A DNA stretch of 64,000 bases from Hyperoplus lanceolatus (lineage: Eukaryota; Chordata; Actinopteri; Uranoscopiformes; Ammodytidae). Below, one piece after another: positions 59,110 through 64,000 of the stretch. The translations under genes were made by a program, and so were the position numbers. Where the stretch lies: positions 22,500,001 through 22,564,000 of the forward strand of contig CM049405.1 of assembly GCA_026929865.2 (NCBI GenBank), in the 5' to 3' direction. The notes below the pieces were generated by a model. It was not told the origin of the DNA and searched no databases. It worked only from the letters and a program-made list of their open reading frames with translations. Position 1 is the stretch's first letter, and each line of letters begins with the position of its first letter.

Positions 59110-60041
59110 AGCGGCTACGAGTAACATTTAAATATCTTTTAAACAGCCTCATGTTTCCTCTGATAATCATAAATTACCTTTAACAGCAAACGAGACCATC
59201 AGTGCAAAGAAAGACGTTTTTAAATAGTTTGTATTACTGCTTTTGGTCTGGTCGCACACCCAGTCCGATTTTCGGTTCGCTCGTGCAAGCTCTATGGTCA
59301 CATATCCGTATTGGTCGCAGATTTCAGTGTGGCGCAGCAACGTGAATTGAGAAGCCTATCCCTCCAGGTGAGGGAAGAGGAGCGGGAGCCTTGTTTGATA
59401 CAGTTATTTGTCGTCATAATGACTGATAACGGGGCTGAACCATCAAAGAAAAAAAAGAAAATGCAATGAAGAAAAGCTAAAAGGGAGAGTGACATAGGCT
59501 ACGGGGGGACGAGGGCGTTGCCAAGCAACGTGTAAACAATTTCAAGAGAGCGAAACTAGACTGCAGTGTTTACTCCTAAATGAATGAGCAGTTGGTACTA
59601 ACACAAAGTTTGCTTTGCTTCACCATCATCAGATAACCATTATCTGAAATAGTCATTATTTACAACAACATAAACACATTACCTCATCGTGATCCATACT
59701 AACTGCCGTCTCTCGTTCATTCGCTTTCTGTGAGGACACGTAGGCCTAATCTTTCAGGTCCGTGAGAGAGAGTAGTTAGGTGAACCTGCATCAACTCATT
59801 GCAATCAGGTGCGTGTGGCAGTGATTGGCATTAGTTCATGCAGTGTCAAAACCACTCTCACGGAGCCGAAAAGAGTCCTCACACTTTCAACACACGGACA
59901 TGCGCTATATTGCTCCCTTCTCAGTTCACACTCACGCGCCTGGCACGCGCTAGAAAACAGCTTTGCGACAGCGTGCGTCGTAAAAATACTACCGCTTTTG
60001 TCCAAAGGGGACGCCAACGCGCCAAGTTACTCGTAGTGGCT
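59110..60041. repeat. TTAA-type MITE family H
   Basis: The left end TTAA-AGCGGCTACGAGTAAC pairs with GTTACTCGTAGTGGCT-TTAA at the right. TTAA sits at 59106-59109 and 60042-60045. The 932-bp interior is GC-richer at its right end (CACGCGCCTGGCACGCGC, GACGCCAACGCGCC) and has no recognisable frame. Its right TTAA is shared with the next element. Confidence 0.75.
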
Positions 60042-60045
60042 TTAA

Positions 60046-60160
60046 GGTTGAGTCAGCAATTCTAGAGAATGTTCAAAAATCAGTGAATATCTCGTCATGA
60101 TCCGCTACCTGTCCGTTCTGTGACTTTGAGAACAACCATTCTCCAGAACGGCTGACTCCA
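60046..60160. repeat. MITE family B, short copy abutting family H
   Basis: GGTTGAGTCAGCAATTCTAGAGAATG and the inverse CATTCTCCAGAACGGCTGACTCCAC form the ends. The interior words AATCAGTGAATATCTCGTCA and GCTACCTGTCCGTTCTG are family B. At about 115 bp it is an internally deleted copy. Its left flank is the TTAA that also closes family H. Confidence 0.7.
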
Positions 60161-61137
60161 CATCAGCAGGATTTGGTTGTATCATTATTAACCACTATAG
60201 TCTGTACTTGCAAGCGATTAAGCTAGTCTAAATTACATTCAAACACTTTCCCTGTCATGCAGGGCAACTTAAGGTGGAAAATACAAGTCAGATAAAGGAA
60301 CAGGTTCCTGTTTAAATGAAAATTATTTAGCTCAAGCCCCTGCCCCCCTAAAATGTGTGTTTACGGCCCTGCTCTACATTACACCACATTACACACACAG
60401 CAGAGGGAATAGGGAAGACGTGGGAGGAAGAGTGTGTAGGGAAAACAATGGACAAACGGAGAGAGGAGGGAGAAAGGCAGAGGGAGGGAGGGAGGGGGAG
60501 AAATGAGAAAGCAGAAAGATAGAGAGAACAGAGCGCTTTGGAATATTTATAGAGGGCTGGAGAGACCGATGTAAAGAAATAAGCTCCTCTATTTCTGTGC
60601 TGTGACACACACGGCCGCATCTCGGATGGTACGCTGTCAGGCTAAGTCATATCAAAGGGATCCTATGGTGCAGCGTGCAGGGCCACATCCGTGTCTTTAT
60701 GTGAGCAGATCGCACACAAATACATCAATTTAGTGCATACGCTTCGGTGGGATAGTGCTTCTTAAACGGTTGCTGTTTATCCGCTGTTACATTTTTTATT
60801 AATTAATTCAATATACAGAGGCTCCAAAGTGCACTCAATCAAGGCAATGAATGGCAATGTGACCATCATGAGATCCATTAAACTGAGCCACAAAACCAAT
60901 GAAGGTCATTTGGGAGGGAGGGAGAGGAAGGAGATTGGGGGATTTCTGGTAAATATGTCATTCATTGGTTGTATTTATAGTTTTCTTTTTTTGCCTGGGA
61001 AGTGATGTGAGTGTGTCTTTTTGCCAAAGTGAAAATCAAACAATGTTCACTGTTAGCTGAGGGAAAATGAGTCTAGTCAAAATGGATTTCATATGCACAA
61101 CAAACCAGGCAAAAAAAAAACAACATGCATGCTCAGG

Positions 61138-61139
<2 letters not shown>
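60161..61139. other. Non-coding stretch, GGGA-rich tract at 60425-60510
   Basis: A purine-rich GGGAGGGAGGGAGG-type run is present. No exon or element end was found. Confidence 0.45.

Positions 61140-61187
<48 letters not shown>
61140..61187. repeat. (TG)n microsatellite
   Basis: About 24 TG units. A second short TG array lies at 61257-61275. Confidence 0.96.
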
Positions 61188-61188
<1 letters not shown>

Positions 61189-61275
61189 AAACAAGGATAC
61201 CTCTGGGCTTATGCTGTGACCTAGATTAGGCCTTGATGCTCCCAAGCCTGGTAGGCTGTGTGTGTGTGTGTGTGT

Positions 61276-63842
61276 CTGCCTTCCATAGAGTAAATGTGTA
61301 TGCGCGTTTGTTGAGATGCAGCAGAGAGTAGGAAGACACTAGAGAGGAGAGAGAGAGGATGTGTGTGAGTGTGTGTGTTAAAGGGAGCGTAGTGTTCGTA
61401 CGCCTGAAATGAAGCTGCATGGCCGCGTTTGCTTGTGCGTCTAAAGAGCCTCAGCTGTATGACACACAAAAGAGGTGAATAGACCTCGCAGTGAGAGAGC
61501 TTAACCACAGCAGAAGAGGACACGCATTGGTGAAAATTGCACAGCCGGTGTGCCTCAAAGGGGCAACCTTATGTAACTCCAAATGAAGAAAAAAAACGAA
61601 GACAAATTACACAACGTAATGAAAGGAGAGTTGAATTCAGACATTGACGCAGAAGCTCTACCAATCCCCACTGGACGATTTTGTGAATCATTCCTACATC
61701 CGTTTTGCGCGTGAAGCTTAACAGATTAGGACCCACTCTCTCTGTATGTTGCTAAGGCGGTTATTGGCTCTGGAATCCCTTAATTTCCTTTACATATGCT
61801 TTAGAATTAAGCATCTTATAATGCTGTTTTTTGGCTGCCGCTCAGCGCTTCGCCACATCCATACGGAACAAGTTCTTTTTACCTTAATGACTCAAATCCA
61901 TACATCCTCCTTTACTCCATGAATGTGATGCTATTCAATGCATTTCACTGGCCTTATGTAAGAAATGAGTGGACATCATCTCGCCCCAGTTAATTCCTGA
62001 CTTGTCCTCTGGCCAAATTCATCCCCATGTTATTAAATGGTCAATCCTGTGCATCAAGAGCTTACACTGTGTAGGACATTAACAAGAAAATGTACTTCGC
62101 TTAAATGGTTAAAAGAAATGATACATTTTCAAAATGGGGTTGCTGAAGCATGGTTAAAATTCACTGCAACATGATTGCAGAAACACTGCCAACATGCTGG
62201 ATGTTTAAGACCCAGTCCATAAAAATAGCTGTTTCACACACACAGATGGTGACTCTCGCTCAAAGTCATGCACAGTTAGGCTGATGGGGGGAAAATGATG
62301 GGAAAAGACTCATCAGTAAACACAAGTGGCCCATTTGCTCCACACAGGAAATGACACAGACACTTCAGACATTTCAAGTTCCACTCTGGGGGGGACGTAA
62401 TGATGGGAGTTATGGTTTCAGTCTTGGCTGGGTGATAGGCTAGAGACAAAATGAAACACTCCAAGCTCTTTTTGTGTCAGAGTATGTAGGTACTGAGCAG
62501 AAAGGTGTAATATAGAGGATGAATATTCAGTTAAACTTGATCCCCCCCCCCCCCACACACTGAAAATACCAGGATACAACATATTTAATTAATAAATTAA
62601 TTTATTTAAGTAGTATTTCAAGTAAGATCACAGGAAAGTGCTCATCAGAAAAATTAATGTATTAAAGCTCTCACATCTCGTTAAATATGTATCCATACAG
62701 CATGTCAATTAGGAGAAATGCACCGTAGGCTATACAGTATAGACTATATGTAAACAGGAGAGTGGCTACAGCTAAAACTGAATTACCAATGCAGTAAACA
62801 ATTAAAGAAACATTAGCCTGACACTTCAAAATATAAATTGACTGTTTGTTAACAAGCTATGGGTTTCTCCACATGCTGAAGCAGTACGAGTGAATTTCTT
62901 TGTGTTTGCACAGGTTTGTGTTTTATTTGCCTGTCCAAAACCAAAACTTAAAAGGAATGGGTTTGGCTGACCTTTGCTTCAAAAGTTAGCACCTACAGCT
63001 AACTAGCTTCAGTAGTAACCTATAGCATTACTTTCAGAGCAAAAGGGGCATGTCAGTCACTGCAGTAACTGCATTATTGTGTGGGATTGCAGGCAAGTCC
63101 CTGTTGAGGACCAGAATATCCACAGTGTGGGAGCAGACATGTTGCTATTTTAGAGTCAAACAGGCCTGTCTTGATCTTTTTTTGGTCTGGGGAAGTTTAA
63201 ACTCCACCAATAGCGGCTAAACATATCTAATAGCATCATTTTGGTTTGACTTCATCTTTACCTCTAAAGGTGAACCTGCCGCTTGAATATACAAAAAAGT
63301 ATCAATGAATCTAACCTGTGTGTTGCTTGACTGAGTGTGTATTCCTCTAGTAGCCTACAACATAAGAACAGGGCTATGTTAGAATGAGAAGGCTGAGTTT
63401 AAATGACATTTGGATTTAATACTACGGCAGCTTTCTCTATTTTTTATTAATCCAACTCCTCATTTCAATGTTAAAGCTGGCTCATTAAATAATCATGTGC
63501 ATACTTAGGATGATTTGTATTTTATTTTAAAGCTGCTGACGATGAAGTTAACGACTAACATAGCAGTTTGTGTTAATTGATTAGCTAACTTTAGCCAACC
63601 AACTGTAACCCACAACTGTTGCTAGCTAAAACAACCAGCCAGCAACAGCTAGTTAGATAGAAATGAGGAACCTACTTCTGCTTTCTCCTGCGTGAAGACC
63701 TTTTGACCCAAACATTACAGAGGCATGTATCTGCCACTGTTCTATTAAACTCCAATGGCTAGCATTGACAGGAAGCTTGTCCGTGTTGGTAATGGTAGTG
63801 AAGGGGCATGACTTCATACACAGTTTCATTGGTTTTGGCAAG
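61276..63842. other. Non-coding stretch, no gene recognised
   Basis: A 43-codon plus-strand frame at 61583-61714 (MKKKNEDKLHNVM...) has no family match and is not called. A C-run followed by CACACA lies at 62542-62561. No exon was found. Confidence 0.4.
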
Positions 63843-63872
63843 GATTGTTTTTTTTTTTTTTTTTGTTTTTTT
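63843..63872. repeat. Poly-T tract (poly-A on the minus strand)
   Basis: About 17 T, G, then 7 T. On the minus strand this reads as a poly(A) stretch directly after the open frame at 63879-64000, so it may be the tail of a retrocopy. Confidence 0.9.
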
Positions 63873-63878
63873 ACATAC

Positions 63879-64000
63879 GGAGTCTGCGCTGCTCTTTCCA
63901 GAACTCAGCAATCCCCTGAGACAGTGCTAACTCAGCCAGGCCCCTGCACTCGTGGGGGGTGAACCCCACCAGTGCGGTGCTCTTTGTACTAACCCCCTGC
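63879..64000 (-). CDS. Partial open frame running off the right edge, product unknown
   Basis: On the minus strand a frame is open from the window edge for about 40 codons. It includes TALVGFTPHECRGLAELALS, then QGIAEFWKEQRRL. GTATGT follows at once, a consensus-like splice donor, and the frame would otherwise end ATG TAA. Codon use and composition look more coding than the surroundings. It could be an exon of an upstream gene or of nckap5 itself, or the end of a retro-inserted sequence given the poly(A) run downstream. No family is recognised with confidence. Confidence 0.35.

Noticed and set aside
60348..60620. Minus-strand frame rich in Ser/Pro/Leu
   Set aside because: It is read-through of the purine-rich GGGA tract on the opposite strand.
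61583..61714. 43-codon plus-strand frame MKKKNEDKLHNVM...
   Set aside because: It is short and without match or splice support. The length is within chance expectation.

Overview
The window looks like nuclear DNA of a ray-finned (teleost-type) fish. It is AT-rich. Its one recognisable host gene is split into short exons with consensus GT/AG borders and kilobase introns. The rest is packed with the repeats usual in fish: CA, TATC, AAT and AT microsatellites, Tc1/mariner, pogo-like, hAT-like and TTAA-flanked miniature DNA transposons, an L2-type LINE tail and a short-LTR Ty3/gypsy element. No RNA gene, bacterial-type operon or CRISPR array was seen. The species cannot be named from this sequence.

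Host gene. On the minus strand, five exons (27423-27513, 24575-24730, 17482-17550, 14883-14921, 13350-13469) join in one frame and encode the N-terminal coiled-coil of Nck-associated protein 5 (nckap5; closer to NCKAP5 than to NCKAP5L). A sixth upstream exon at 34678-34777 fits by phase and sequence. A CpG-richer, TATA-containing segment at about 56.87-57.35 kb is a possible promoter and non-coding first exon of the same gene. The start codon exon was not found, and the 3' exons must lie left of position 1 or were not recognised. Most of the window is therefore probably intron of this gene.

Mobile DNA. Several families of small inverted-repeat elements share TTAA at their ends (family A at 4217-5825, 37292-38663, 43795-45614; B at 55304-55598 and others; D, E, G and H). 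All three well-preserved family A copies have been split by a different transposon: a pogo-like element (4415-5682), an hAT-like element with a perfect 8-bp target duplication (37719-38601), and a Tc1 element (43818-45411). The Tc1 copy is rearranged into two 532-bp inverted arms around a 530-bp core. A second pogo-like element (21081-22389) carries an L2 tail inside it. A complete but multiply broken Ty3/gypsy retrotransposon (45737-51099) has two 186-bp LTRs that differ at 4 sites. Other elements are an hAT-like copy at 16362-17366, an element with a 9-bp target duplication and a retained first exon at 27875-28406, a Helitron-like unit at 19155-20370, and a 972-bp element at 58037-59008.

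Open questions of most interest are the Tc1 fold-back, a coiled-coil-like exon on the plus strand (39691-39789) whose phase would suit the nckap5 gene on the other strand, two TTAA elements sharing one TTAA (60042-60045), and an open frame running off the right edge (63879-64000). No clearly new multi-gene system was found.
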